Below, one piece after another: positions 51,904 to 60,701 of a stretch of 64,000 bases of DNA; the first letter of the stretch is position 1; the number at the start of each line of letters is the position of its first letter. The notes under the pieces are model-generated. The model was not told the origin of the DNA, searched no databases, and worked only from the letters and a program-made list of their open reading frames with translations. The translations under genes were made by a program, and so were the position numbers. The stretch comes from Gammaproteobacteria bacterium RIFCSPHIGHO2_02_FULL_42_43 (GTDB taxonomy: Bacteria; Pseudomonadota; Gammaproteobacteria; Coxiellales; Coxiellaceae). The DNA lies in assembly GCA_001801425.1 (NCBI GenBank), contig MGXR01000006.1, positions 62,001 through 126,000 of the forward strand, in the 5' to 3' direction.

Positions 51904-52734
51904 ATGTGTAATGAGTTTCAATCAACAACTATTTTTGAAATCAGAGATGTATTGCAGCATATTATTTCGTTTATGAATTTGCGAGTTGCGTTTGATGATC
52001 AAGGGAAAATTAAAGAGTCAGATTTTTTAAGCATATTAACTTGCTTCAAAGCATTTCATTTTGCAATGATAAATTATCCTAATTTTCAAAAAAGATTTGA
52101 GCTGATGAAGCGGCTGAGTGTTAGCGCGCAAATCAGAAAACCGCCTTCATTATTTCAAAGTACATTTTTATTATGGAGAATTTTTGACATTCCATTAGCG
52201 TGTGAAATCTTCAAACGGGATTATGATTTGATTGATAATATACATAATCGCTTAAAATTCACATCAATCACAAGCGATCAATTTATTACGGACGATGAAG
52301 AAAAAAAAATTATTAATCTGCGGGGTAATCTTGGAAGCAATAAAGTACAAGTTAGGACGAAGCCGATTTTATTTGAACTTGAACTTCCTACAATAGTTTT
52401 TCTCTCATTGTCATTGGGTGCGGGATTGATGTCTTATCAGTGCGCTGTAAAACTACTGGGATCAGTGAAGAGCTGCAGGCAATATAATCAAGTTATGATA
52501 GATGCTATTTACCCCGCTTGTTCCAATATCAGTTTTATCGCAGATTTTTCTCTTACTGCTGGCCTAGGGTTTATTGTTTCCAGCGCGGCATTTCTTTTCG
52601 CAATGGATACAGTAAAAAAAGATCACAATATTCTTTGTCAGAAAATTGCGTTATATGAAAAACACAGTTCACTTTTCAAGAAAACAGATGCGATGGTTGA
52701 TTATTTGAAATGCCAGACAGCTGTTCCAGGCTAG
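51904..52734 (+). CDS. Orphan 276-aa protein with two membrane helices, partner of the 1337-aa protein
   Basis: No family recognised. The N-terminal 45 residues (IFEIRDVLQHIISFMNLRVA, then FLSILTCFKAFHF) have the spacing of an F-box-like helical bundle, but this is only a visual resemblance. Two hydrophobic helices are at about 159-183 and 209-236 (FSLTAGLGFIVSSAAFLFAM). A short soluble tail follows. The start is 3 bp after the upstream stop, so the two proteins are probably made together. Its stop TAG at 52732-52734 coincides with the CTAG target site of a MITE. Confidence 0.72.
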   Translation: MCNEFQSTTIFEIRDVLQHIISFMNLRVAFDDQGKIKESDFLSILTCFKAFHFAMINYPNFQKRFELMKRLSVSAQIRKPPSLFQSTFLLWRIFDIPLACEIFKRDYDLIDNIHNRLKFTSITSDQFITDDEEKKIINLRGNLGSNKVQVRTKPILFELELPTIVFLSLSLGAGLMSYQCAVKLLGSVKSCRQYNQVMIDAIYPACSNISFIADFSLTAGLGFIVSSAAFLFAMDTVKKDHNILCQKIALYEKHSSLFKKTDAMVDYLKCQTAVPG

Positions 52735-52897
52735 GGCCTGTCGTCAATTACTTATTCGTAGCGAAAAAAGCGGACATTGAGATAAAATTTTTGTATTTTT
52801 GAGGTTAATACTTTATGGTATTAGCCGAAAAAATACGGAAATTTTAGCCAATGCTACGTTTTTTGCAGCAGAATAAGTAATTGACGACAGGCCCTAG
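52731..52897. mobile_element. IS5-type MITE, 167 bp with CTAG target duplications
   Basis: The ends are exact inverted repeats of 27 bp including the flanks. Each begins CTAG then GGCCTGTCGTCAATTACTTA, and the right end is the exact inverse, finishing GACGACAGGCC then CTAG. IS5-group elements duplicate YTAR tetranucleotides on insertion, so CTAG at 52731-52734 and 52894-52897 is best read as the target duplication. No transposase is encoded in the 159-bp body. Confidence 0.9.
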
Positions 52898-52944
52898 CCT
52901 TCATGCCTTGAAGAAAGCTAGCCTAGCACGGTTTTCGCGTAAAT

Positions 52945-54195
52945 TCAGACTTTTTTATCAAGATTTTCCAAGACAAGCCCCCATATGGCCTTTGCAACAT
53001 TCACTGGTTTACCAGATGATGGAAAATGTTGCGGAGATATATCGGGGAAACTATTATTCTCGAGCATTGCAAATGGCTGGGAATGCCATGGTTTAGATAC
53101 GTCTGAACAAATAAAATCAATGGCGGTTACCGCAATTTTTAGGGAATTATGAACTTTTTTAAAAAGTTCATAATTTTCAACGCAGACATCTTCAGTCAAA
53201 TTGATTACTTCGGCGCCGTTACTGCAATTCGTTTTTTCAGCCAGAAAAATTTTTTTCCCCGCGTCTAGTTTTAACTTCAAATGCACACCTTGATCAGCTA
53301 AACATTTTTGAAGAAATGTATTTTTTTCGATTGTTCCCAAGGCTCGATCTTCTTGATTTTTCTTTCCTCTCAAAGGATTGCTATTAAATTTGTCGATTAG
53401 CGCATCAACAGTCGATTTTCCGTCTCCAATTATGGAAGGCCTTGTTCTTTTTGAACAAACAAGCAGTTTATCGCCTAAAAACATAAATCTATGGACATCT
53501 CCAGGAATAAAACGCTCAATAATAATTTTATGGTCAATTATTTTTGCCACATCAATTGCCGATTTTAAAGAGTCATTGTCATTTATATTTAAAGTAACGT
53601 GTTTGCTTAAGCTCGAAGAATTAGGTTTAACCACCAAAGGGAATCCCAATTTTTTACCGTAATTAAACGCTTTTAGCCTAGAGAAAAACACTTTGCCCTC
53701 AGGATGTGGAATTTTATTTTTAGAAAGTATTTTTTTAAACTTAATTTTATTATCATAAATAGTTGGATCTTTGAATTGTTTAAAATTTTTATGCAGTAGC
53801 GTTGTAGGCGTGTAATGAAAATAATATTTTTTCCCATTGTAAACTAATAGAAAACTCAACAGTTGCCGACCATTCATAGAAAAACAATATATTTTTAAAT
53901 TCCTTTCCTTTGCTTCTTGCCACAATAATTTTAATCTATAAGTCATTTGCGATAGATTGGCTTCCTCTTTTGTCTCAATTTTATTGGATTTCTGACATTT
54001 AATGATGGAACGAATCACGTATCTATCAGTAAAATATATCGGCTTGTTGAATAACAATATTTTAAATATTGATGTAAAAAAATTCTGTATCAGGAAAAAT
54101 AAACTGTTAATTTTATCTTGTCTATGATTGGGTTTTTCAGGATAACAGTATTGGCAGATTTGAGATGAATTGTTCATGCAATTTCGCTCGTTCAT
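52945..54195 (-). CDS. ATP-grasp ligase, cyanophycin-synthetase-like
   Basis: A 416-aa protein. The ATP-grasp domain (about 145-410) has KIKFKKILSKNKIPHPEGKV, LGFPLVVKPNSSSLSKHV, KIIIERFIPGDVHRFMFLG, RTRPSIIGDGKSTVDALID and the metal site MLENNSFPDISPQH. GDGKSTV and the surrounding block match cyanophycin synthetase and GshAB-type ligases, which join an amino acid to a peptide carboxylate with ATP. The N-terminal 60 residues have a CQYCYPEKP motif and a hydrophobic segment. No substrate can be assigned. It stands alone between a MITE and paralogue 4. Confidence 0.82.
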   Translation of the reverse strand: MNERNCMNNSSQICQYCYPEKPNHRQDKINSLFFLIQNFFTSIFKILLFNKPIYFTDRYVIRSIIKCQKSNKIETKEEANLSQMTYRLKLLWQEAKERNLKIYCFSMNGRQLLSFLLVYNGKKYYFHYTPTTLLHKNFKQFKDPTIYDNKIKFKKILSKNKIPHPEGKVFFSRLKAFNYGKKLGFPLVVKPNSSSLSKHVTLNINDNDSLKSAIDVAKIIDHKIIIERFIPGDVHRFMFLGDKLLVCSKRTRPSIIGDGKSTVDALIDKFNSNPLRGKKNQEDRALGTIEKNTFLQKCLADQGVHLKLKLDAGKKIFLAEKTNCSNGAEVINLTEDVCVENYELFKKVHNSLKIAVTAIDFICSDVSKPWHSQPFAMLENNSFPDISPQHFPSSGKPVNVAKAIWGLVLENLDKKV

Positions 54196-54225
54196 GTCTA
54201 TACCGCTCGCATTTAGGTTCGTTAT

Positions 54226-55488
54226 TTAGGGATCCGTCACGATCAAATCAAACGGCACCGCAAAGCAGTGGCGTGTCACTGGGTAAATGTGTTTGACGCG
54301 CGAAAGAATAATGCCCGGCGCAACATTTAACTTTGGATAGGTTTCTCGAAATGCCTCAATGCCGCCAGCATCCTGCGCGGTTGGTTTAGAAGTATATTTT
54401 ATTTCAATTGGAAAAAATTGATTATTGATTTCAATTAATAAATCTATTTCTGCGCCTGAGTGTGCGCGCCAATGATATACCGCTGGTTTTCCTTCCACAA
54501 ATGGCATTTGTTTTAGAATATCTTGGACAACCATCGTTTCAAACAGTGCGCCTAATTTCGGATGAGCAGTCAGCGAATCTGTCGATCCAATACGCATTAA
54601 ATAACACGCCATGCCTGTATCAGTAATATATCCTTTTGGTTTTTGACTAATGCGTTTAATGGCATTTGGAAAATAAGCAGGGATCGATGTCCACTGATAA
54701 CTGGCAGTTAAAATATCCAGCCATCTTTTCGCAGTTTGCGGTGTAATTTGTATATCGCGTCCAAGTTCACTGAAATTAATTTCTTGTGCGGTAAAATGCG
54801 CAGTTAATGCGGTAAATCGCGAAAATTCTTGCAGTTGAGTAATATCACTCATTGTTCGAACATCGCGTTCAACGTATGTTTTAAAGTAACTGTCTAAACT
54901 ATCCTGTATTAATTCATTCGGAATATCCAGCAATCCCGGATAAAATCCACGCCACAGTGTTTCAATAACGGAATAAGGGTATGCCATGTGCGAAAATAGT
55001 AAATTTGTTTTTGAATTTTTTAAAAACAAGGTTGGATTTTTCAAAAAATGATTCAGCCAGAAATGCGTGTTGTCGATTAACTCAGAAAAACACAGCGGCT
55101 GCAATGAAAGCACCGCGATTCTTCCTGCTAGACTCTCGGAAACATGTCGCATCATACTAAAATTTTGAGAACCCGTTAAAAAATATTGCCCTGCATTTTT
55201 TACTAAATCGATTTTTCTTTTGATCGCGGGCAAAATTTCCGGTGAAAATTGAATTTCATCTAAAATAACCGGTGGTTTTAAATTGTCGATAAATAATTCC
55301 GGATCCTGCCGCGCATTGAAAATATCAATCACAGGATCAAATGTAATGTGTTGCGCATCGGGAAAACAATGCGACAACAACGTCGATTTGCCAACTTGTC
55401 GAGCACCCGTGATAATCACGGCAGGAAAGTGCTTTGCCATGCTGGCAAGCTTGTTTTCAAGTAGACGATGTTTGTACTGTTTACTCAT
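54226..55488 (-). CDS. AAA ATPase with DUF4143 domain, paralogue 4
   Basis: A 420-aa protein. The P-loop is VIITGARQVGKSTLLSHCFP (about 24-43), Walker B VILDEIQFSPEILPAI, and the sensor FLTGSQNFSMMRHVSESLAG. The central winged helix is NFSELGRDIQITPQTAKRWL, and the nuclease-like end is SGAEIDLLIEINNQFFPIEI. It is most like paralogue 2. A perfect palindrome (55496-55518) begins 7 bp upstream of the start. The four paralogues differ strongly in sequence, so they are not recent copies of each other. Confidence 0.9.
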   Translation of the reverse strand: MSKQYKHRLLENKLASMAKHFPAVIITGARQVGKSTLLSHCFPDAQHITFDPVIDIFNARQDPELFIDNLKPPVILDEIQFSPEILPAIKRKIDLVKNAGQYFLTGSQNFSMMRHVSESLAGRIAVLSLQPLCFSELIDNTHFWLNHFLKNPTLFLKNSKTNLLFSHMAYPYSVIETLWRGFYPGLLDIPNELIQDSLDSYFKTYVERDVRTMSDITQLQEFSRFTALTAHFTAQEINFSELGRDIQITPQTAKRWLDILTASYQWTSIPAYFPNAIKRISQKPKGYITDTGMACYLMRIGSTDSLTAHPKLGALFETMVVQDILKQMPFVEGKPAVYHWRAHSGAEIDLLIEINNQFFPIEIKYTSKPTAQDAGGIEAFRETYPKLNVAPGIILSRVKHIYPVTRHCFAVPFDLIVTDP

Positions 55489-55495
55489 GCTTGTA

Positions 55496-55518
55496 TTCTA
55501 ATGATAGCATCATTAGAA
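55496..55518 (-). promoter_or_regulatory. Palindromic operator candidate upstream of AAA-DUF4143 paralogue 4
   Basis: TTCTAATGAT-AGC-ATCATTAGAA is an exact inverted repeat with 10-bp arms, starting 7 bp 5' of the ATG at 55488. A protein bound here would block transcription or translation start. Confidence 0.65.
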
Positions 55519-55616
55519 ATCAAGTGTAATTTGTATCTAATTGATAAATATAGGTTTTAATAGTGCAATTTTAAGTAAAAAAACGTGACAGCTCGGAATA
55601 GCTTTAAATTGACTCG

Positions 55617-55625
55617 TGCTAGAAT
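55617..55625 (+). promoter_or_regulatory. Candidate extended -10 promoter element of prfB
   Basis: TGCTAGAAT at 55617-55625 is an extended -10 (TG-N-TAGAAT), 36 bp before the prfB start. No good -35 is seen at 17 bp, as is common for extended -10 promoters. Confidence 0.35.
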
Positions 55626-55660
55626 TTCCGGCAGCATGAGCTTTCACTGTTGAGGACGAT

Positions 55661-56762
55661 ATGGCGCTAGAATTAAACCCCTTATTTGAAACGATTCGTG
55701 ATCTTCATGCGCGCGCACAATCGCTTCGGGGGGCACTTTGACTTTGACGCGCAAAAGCGCCGTTTGCTCGAAGTCAAACGCGAATTAGAAAATCCTGATA
55801 TTTGGCAATCTCCCGAAAAAGCACAAGCACTTGGCAAAGAACGCGCCGCATTAGATTATACCATCGGCGGTCTTGAAAAAATATTTTCTCAATTGAAAGA
55901 TGCCGATGAATTGCTGCAAATCGTCAAACAAGAAAATGACGAATCACTTGCAGACGAAATCAAAAATGAAATCAGCAGTGTTTTGGCAGCGGTTGCAGCG
56001 CTCGAATTTCAACGCATGTTTGCCGGTGAAATGGACGCGCACAACGCTTACATTGAAATTCAATCGGGATCGGGCGGCACGGAAGCGCAAGATTGGGCGG
56101 AAATGTTATTGCGCATGTATTTGCGCTGGTGCAATGCGCACGGATTTTCAGCAACGATTGAATCGATTTCAGCGGGTGAAGTCGCTGGCATTAAACATGC
56201 GACTGTTTATGTCGTTGGCAGTTATGCATTTGGTTGGCTGCGCACGGAAACGGGTGTGCATCGCTTGGTGCGTAAATCGCCGTTTGATTCGGGCAATCGT
56301 CGTCACACATCTTTTGCTTCTGTCTTTGTTTCTCCCGAAGTGGATGATGATATTGCGATTGATATTAATATGGCGGATGTGCGCGTCGATACGTTTCGCG
56401 CGAGCGGTGCGGGCGGGCAGCATGTCAACAAAACCGATTCTGCGATTCGCATGACGCATATACCAACGAACATTGTCGTGCAATGTCAAAGCGAGCGTTC
56501 GCAACATAAAAATCGCGCGAGTGCATTAAAACAATTGAAAGCAAAATTATACGAATTGGAAATGCAAAAAAAACGCGAGGCGCAAGCGGTAGTGGAAGAC
56601 AGTAAAATGGATATCACTTGGGGTAGTCAAATTCGCTCATATGTGCTAGATCAATCGCGCATCAAAGATTTGCGCACTGGCATTGAAAGAACCGATACAC
56701 AAAAAGTTCTAGACGGCGACTTGGATCGGTTTATCGAAGCGAGTTTGAAGGCGGGAGTTTGA
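55661..56762 (+). CDS. prfB: Peptide chain release factor 2 (with programmed +1 frameshift)
   Basis: RF2 recognises UGA and UAA and releases the finished peptide. Translation starts at the ATG at 55661 ([15 protein letters not shown]), reaches CTT TGA at 55736-55741 after 26 codons, and must shift +1 to continue (GAC at 55740) as [12 protein letters not shown]. The shift site CTTTGAC is preceded by a run of G (CGGGGGG), which acts as internal Shine-Dalgarno. The anticodon-like motif SPFDSGNRR and the catalytic GGQ in [16 protein letters not shown] are intact. The autoregulated frameshift is classical for prfB. Here prfB is separated from lysS by about 4.4 kb of other genes. Confidence 0.96.
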
Positions 56763-56771
56763 TGGCTCCGG

Positions 56772-56794
56772 ATCCCGCGATCAAGTCGCGGGAT
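56772..56794. repeat. Hairpin after prfB
   Basis: ATCCCGCGA-TCAAG-TCGCGGGAT forms an exact 9-bp stem 9 bp after the prfB stop, followed by GACGAAG and no T-run. Similar GCGGGATGAC pieces occur near 40993. It is probably a dispersed palindromic element acting as an RNA end. Confidence 0.6.
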
Positions 56795-56903
56795 GACGAA
56801 GATTGGTTAAATACATTGGCAATATTACATTATCATTGTAAATTTGGAAGGTAATTTAATTATAAGGCGAGTTCTTACTGCTTTTACTCGGGAGTTTCGG
56901 TAG

Positions 56904-58292
56904 ATGTTCAGTCACAAAAAACAAATCGGCCTATTTGTTTTGATGATGTTTATCGTGGGTTCGATTGATAGTCTGCGTAACATGCCGTCGAATGCGATGT
57001 TTGGCGCGCCACTCGTTTTCTTTTTTGTGGCGGCAGCCATTACATTTTTAATTCCCATTGCGCTCATTTCAGCGGAATTAACATCTTACCATCCCGATAA
57101 AAATGGGATTTATTTGTGGGTGCAAGAAGCGTTTGGAAATAAGTTTGCATTTTTTGGCATTTGGTTGCAGTGGATTAATACGGCGACTTGGTATCCCAGT
57201 ATTTTGTCGTATATTGCCGGCGGTGTTGCTTATTTAGTTGATCCAGCGCTCGACACCAGCAAATTATTTACCGTCTGCGTTATTTTGGTGGTGTTTTGGA
57301 GCCTGACGCTGTTGTCGCTCAGGAATTTTTCGTTGTCCGCTGGATTTGCAACATTTTGTACGGTCGCGGGATTTTTATTACCGTTTGGTTTTATGGTCAC
57401 GCTCGCTTATCTCTGGGTAGCGCATGGCCATACGGTACAAATTCAATTAAATTGGCACGCCATGGTTCCAAAATTTTCGAATATTGATAATTGGATTTCG
57501 CTCACGACGATTATCACTGCATTTTTAGGGATGGAATTAGCCACTGTCAACGTGAGAAATATTAAAAAACCGCAGGTGAATTATCCGATCGGCGTACTGT
57601 CTGCGTCGATGATTATTTTGCTCACCATGATTTTTGGATCACTTGCTATCGCACTTGTGATTCCGCAAAAACAAATTGGTTTAACCACGGGTATTTTTCA
57701 AACGTTTGCCTATTATCTCGATGCATTTCATCTGAGAGAATTAGTTTTTATTATGGGCGGATTAATTATTTTAGCGAGTGTTGGTGAAATGATTAACTGG
57801 ATTATTTCACCGGCGCGGGGTTTGCAGCAAGCAGCGCTTGCAGGCAGTCTTCCGAAAGTGTTGGGAAAAGATAATGCGAATGGTATGCCAGCGAATGTGC
57901 TTATTTTGCAGGCAATTTTGGTGTCCGCAGTTTGTTTGGCGTTTACATTATTTAAAAGCATTAATGATATTTATTGGCTGCTAACTGATTTATCGACGGA
58001 ATTGTATGTGATGATGTATGTTCTGATGTTTTTGGCGGCCATTGTGTTGCATTACAAACATAAAAATATCAAAAAAGAGTTTTGCATTCCAGGCGGCACA
58101 CCGATGAAATGGATTTTGGTTTTACTGGGATTAATCAGCTGCTTAGTGACGTTAGTGATTGGTTTTGTGCCACCATCGACATTAGATTTTGGTGGAAAGT
58201 TGCATTATGCGCTGGTTTTTGCTGCTGGGATTGTCATCATGTGTTTGCCTGGGTTTATTTTGGCGGTGAGGTCGGCTCACAAAAGTGGTTGA
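56904..58292 (+). CDS. APC-family amino acid permease/antiporter
   Basis: A 462-aa inner-membrane protein with about 12 helices. Recognisable parts include FVLMMFIVGSIDSLRNMPSN, a helix-1 region like that of the GadC/AdiC glutamate/GABA family, GIYLWVQEAFGNKFAFFGIW, TTIITAFLGMELATVNVRNI and MINWIISPARGLQQAA. It probably exchanges or imports amino acids. The substrate is uncertain. It stands between prfB and vapBC and has its own GGGAG-type ribosome site. Confidence 0.88.
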   Translation: MFSHKKQIGLFVLMMFIVGSIDSLRNMPSNAMFGAPLVFFFVAAAITFLIPIALISAELTSYHPDKNGIYLWVQEAFGNKFAFFGIWLQWINTATWYPSILSYIAGGVAYLVDPALDTSKLFTVCVILVVFWSLTLLSLRNFSLSAGFATFCTVAGFLLPFGFMVTLAYLWVAHGHTVQIQLNWHAMVPKFSNIDNWISLTTIITAFLGMELATVNVRNIKKPQVNYPIGVLSASMIILLTMIFGSLAIALVIPQKQIGLTTGIFQTFAYYLDAFHLRELVFIMGGLIILASVGEMINWIISPARGLQQAALAGSLPKVLGKDNANGMPANVLILQAILVSAVCLAFTLFKSINDIYWLLTDLSTELYVMMYVLMFLAAIVLHYKHKNIKKEFCIPGGTPMKWILVLLGLISCLVTLVIGFVPPSTLDFGGKLHYALVFAAGIVIMCLPGFILAVRSAHKSG

Positions 58293-58307
58293 AAACACCG
58301 TCACATA

Positions 58308-58328
58308 GTATATACTTAACGTATATAC
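58308..58328 (+). promoter_or_regulatory. Operator candidate of vapBC
   Basis: GTATATAC (58308-58315) and GTATATAC (58321-58328) are separated by TTAAC. Each octamer is itself a palindrome and together they form a 21-bp inverted repeat directly before the GAGGAGG ribosome site. VapB/VapBC complexes bind such repeats to repress their own operon. Confidence 0.7.
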
Positions 58329-58343
58329 ATTGAGGAGGGCGCC

Positions 58344-58577
58344 ATGCATCATTATACCCGTATCTTTAAATCAGGTAATTCATTGGCGGTGAGGATTCCA
58401 AAAGTGTTCCACGTCGGCGAGCAGCAGGAAGTGGAAATTTTTATGAGGCACAACGAGATTGTAATTCGCATTGCTCCTGAGAATTTGGCAGCTGCTTTTG
58501 TTTTATTGAAATCTTTTCCAGACGATATGCTTGAAAATGGAATTGAAGATTTACCACCGCAAGAACGAGACTTTTAA
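58344..58577 (+). CDS. vapB: VapB-type antitoxin (AbrB/MazE fold)
   Basis: A 77-aa swapped-hairpin antitoxin. The DNA-binding N-terminus reads RIFKSGNSLAVRIPKVF, the classic S-G-N-S-x-A-V-R-I-P signature. The C-terminal part (LLKSFPDDMLENGIEDLPPQ) would wrap the toxin's active site. The toxin gene follows with 1 bp between them. GAGGAGG lies 5 bp before the ATG. An upstream inverted repeat fits autoregulation. Confidence 0.93.
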   Translation: MHHYTRIFKSGNSLAVRIPKVFHVGEQQEVEIFMRHNEIVIRIAPENLAAAFVLLKSFPDDMLENGIEDLPPQERDF

Positions 58578-58578
58578 C

Positions 58579-58983
58579 ATGCTGCCAGAATATCTGATTG
58601 ATACAAATATTTGTATTTATATCACCAAGCAGAAGCCGCCAGAAGTGATTCGTAAATTTAAAAAATTACAGGTTGGAGCAGTGGCTATGTCTGTAGTCAA
58701 CTATGGAGAATTGTATTATGGTAGCCAAAAAAGCGCACATGCTAAAAAAGCGCATGCCGCATTAGAATCTTTGATTGGTGTTATTCCGGTACTGCCATTG
58801 CCACAAGATGCTGCAAAACAATATGGTCGCATTCGTTCTTACTTAGAATCAAAAGGAAAAATAATTGGTAACAATGATCTTTGGATCGCTGCACATTGTT
58901 TAACGTTGAACATAACGCTAGTGACAAATAATGTGAAAGAATTTAAGCGTGTCCCCAAATTACGCATTGAAAATTGGGTTTAA
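58579..58983 (+). CDS. vapC: VapC PIN-domain ribonuclease toxin
   Basis: A 134-aa PIN nuclease. The start is the ATG at 58579 (MLPEYLIDTNICIYITK) directly after vapB. The acidic active-site residues are Asp8 (LIDTN), the Glu in VVNYGELYYGS and the Asp pair region in IGNNDLWIAAHCLTLN, ending TLVTNNVKEF. VapC toxins cleave tRNA or rRNA when VapB is degraded. All motifs are present, so the toxin is probably active. It belongs to the tRNA(fMet)-cleaving VapC/MvpT-like subgroup by appearance. Confidence 0.93.
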   Translation: MLPEYLIDTNICIYITKQKPPEVIRKFKKLQVGAVAMSVVNYGELYYGSQKSAHAKKAHAALESLIGVIPVLPLPQDAAKQYGRIRSYLESKGKIIGNNDLWIAAHCLTLNITLVTNNVKEFKRVPKLRIENWV

Positions 58984-58985
58984 TT

Positions 58986-59158
58986 GTAACAGATCAGGTC
59001 ATGCTTGAATCTAGTCAAAACCGCCAAGTTTGAGATGATTTTTGATGAAAAGTTGAGCGAGCAGCGCAGTTTACACGTTAGTAAATGAGCAGCGCAGCGA
59101 AATTTTTCATCAAAAAGCACTCAAAATTGGCGGTTAATGATCGGGGCTGACCTATTAC
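58986..59158. mobile_element. 173-bp inverted-repeat element, long form
   Basis: It has the same ends as the element at 29153-29236 (GTAACAGATCAGGTCATGC and GGGGCTGACCTATTAC) and the same inner stem ACCGCCAA/TTGGCGGT. It also contains an additional internal palindrome with arms TTTTTGATGAAAA and TTTTTCATCAAAAA around a GAGCAGCGCAG motif present twice. It fills the gap between vapC and the converging peptide transporter. Confidence 0.88.
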
Positions 59159-59164
59159 GTTTAA

Positions 59165-60622
59165 TTACGGCGCCGTAACCATCTTCCGGAGCATCGGCAC
59201 AAACGCAAAGCAAACTACGCTAACAACGAGTGATAAAATAGCGTATTCCAAAAATGCATGGCCGTAAATGTGATTCATGTCAGCGAGCGAGCTAATTTGT
59301 TTTGGAATCGCAGCAATATCCGCAATCACGCCGCCTAACTTCACGCCGAGCCCCAATGCGACAAACCACACGCCCATCATTAGCCCAACCAATTCTTGTG
59401 GTACTAACACGGTCACCATCGCCAATCCAACCGGTGATAATAATAATTCACCCGCCATCACAAACCAGTACGCAAATACGATAAATATTTTATCGCTTTG
59501 CCCATCAGCACCGACGAGACGCGTACTCGCATAAAGAATAATAAAAGCGATAAACAGCATGAACATTGATAAAGCGAATTTAAATGGCGTACTGGGATTT
59601 TTTTTGGATTTCGATAATCTTAGCCATAAATACGCAAAAAATCCCCCAAACAGAATAATGTAAATGGATTCTAAGCTTAAAAACAAAGGCGCTGGCAAAT
59701 GCCAACTAAAAAAGTTGCGATCCACTGCGCGTTCAACAAATAAATTCATTGAGAAAAACATTTGAAAATAAATCGCCCAAAAGACGATGGAAACGATGGT
59801 TAATAAAACGCAGGCGATCATTTTATTGCGTACGTCGCTTGCAAATCGACAAGCTTGAATGATTAATCCAATAAAAACAGCGGCACCTCCCCATAACATT
59901 AATTCATCTGCGAATGATCGATGACGAATAATTTCATAGGACAATACGGTTAACACAATCATGCCGATGTAAACGGATGCGATGGCGATGGGATTTTTGT
60001 GTGCGATCGATGGCTTGATGCGATTAAAATTATGGATGCTTTTAAGATAATAAGTACCATATAAAAAAGTTGCGGTGCCAATGAGTAAACCGATGCTCGC
60101 CATCACAAATGGCACGTGCCAGCCAAAATATCGCACTAAATAACCGGAGGTGCTGGTGGATAATAAAATGCCGAGATTAATCCCAATATAAAAAATGGTA
60201 TATCCTTTTTCGCGATAAGGGTTGTCTTTGTCATAAAAATCCCCCAAATAACTGGAGATGTTGGGTTTGAAAAAACCGGTGCCTGTGGTGATGACGGCGA
60301 GTGATATATAAAACCAATGCTCTGTCGGCAGGGCCAGCATCACGTAACCGATGGCTAATAAAACACCGCCCAACGTGATCGCATGCTCAAAGTCCAAAAT
60401 GCGGCTGGCAACATAGCCGCCAATGATGGGCGTGATATAAGCGAGTGCGGTGAAAGCACCCAAAATGCCATAACTTTTTTCGTCGGAGAATCCAAAGACC
60501 TTGCTGGTCATATACAACACGAGCAGGCCTTGAATCATGTAAAATCCAAAGCGCTCCCACATTTCAGTTGCAAAAAATACAGGGATGACGGAAGGTTGTT
60601 GTTCAGAAATGATATTGCTCAT
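59165..60622 (-). CDS. Proton-dependent oligopeptide transporter (POT/PTR2 family)
   Basis: A 485-aa peptide symporter with about 14 helices. The proton-coupling motif is ATEMWERFGFYMIQGLLVLY, the PTR2 signature is TGTGFFKPNISSYLGDFYDK, and FYIGINLGILLSTSTSGYLV lies between. It imports di- and tripeptides with protons, DtpA/B style. All family motifs are present, unlike the divergent protein at 15860-17329. It is transcribed leftwards, divergent from the thioesterase gene. Confidence 0.95.
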   Translation of the reverse strand: MSNIISEQQPSVIPVFFATEMWERFGFYMIQGLLVLYMTSKVFGFSDEKSYGILGAFTALAYITPIIGGYVASRILDFEHAITLGGVLLAIGYVMLALPTEHWFYISLAVITTGTGFFKPNISSYLGDFYDKDNPYREKGYTIFYIGINLGILLSTSTSGYLVRYFGWHVPFVMASIGLLIGTATFLYGTYYLKSIHNFNRIKPSIAHKNPIAIASVYIGMIVLTVLSYEIIRHRSFADELMLWGGAAVFIGLIIQACRFASDVRNKMIACVLLTIVSIVFWAIYFQMFFSMNLFVERAVDRNFFSWHLPAPLFLSLESIYIILFGGFFAYLWLRLSKSKKNPSTPFKFALSMFMLFIAFIILYASTRLVGADGQSDKIFIVFAYWFVMAGELLLSPVGLAMVTVLVPQELVGLMMGVWFVALGLGVKLGGVIADIAAIPKQISSLADMNHIYGHAFLEYAILSLVVSVVCFAFVPMLRKMVTAP

Positions 60623-60701
60623 ATACCTTCCATTTTTTGAGGAGATGAGGTTTACTATCGGTTATTTCAATTCATTTTTCAATACCGGGGCTCATTTAAT
60701 T

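Noticed and set aside
51904-52040. F-box domain in the 276-aa protein
   Set aside because: The hydrophobic spacing is suggestive, but the Leu-Pro start and other F-box positions are missing. It is kept only as a remark.
55686-56762. prfB as a shorter gene beginning at a downstream in-frame start
   Set aside because: The upstream 26 codons with the canonical CTTTGAC shift site give the full conserved RF2 N-terminus.
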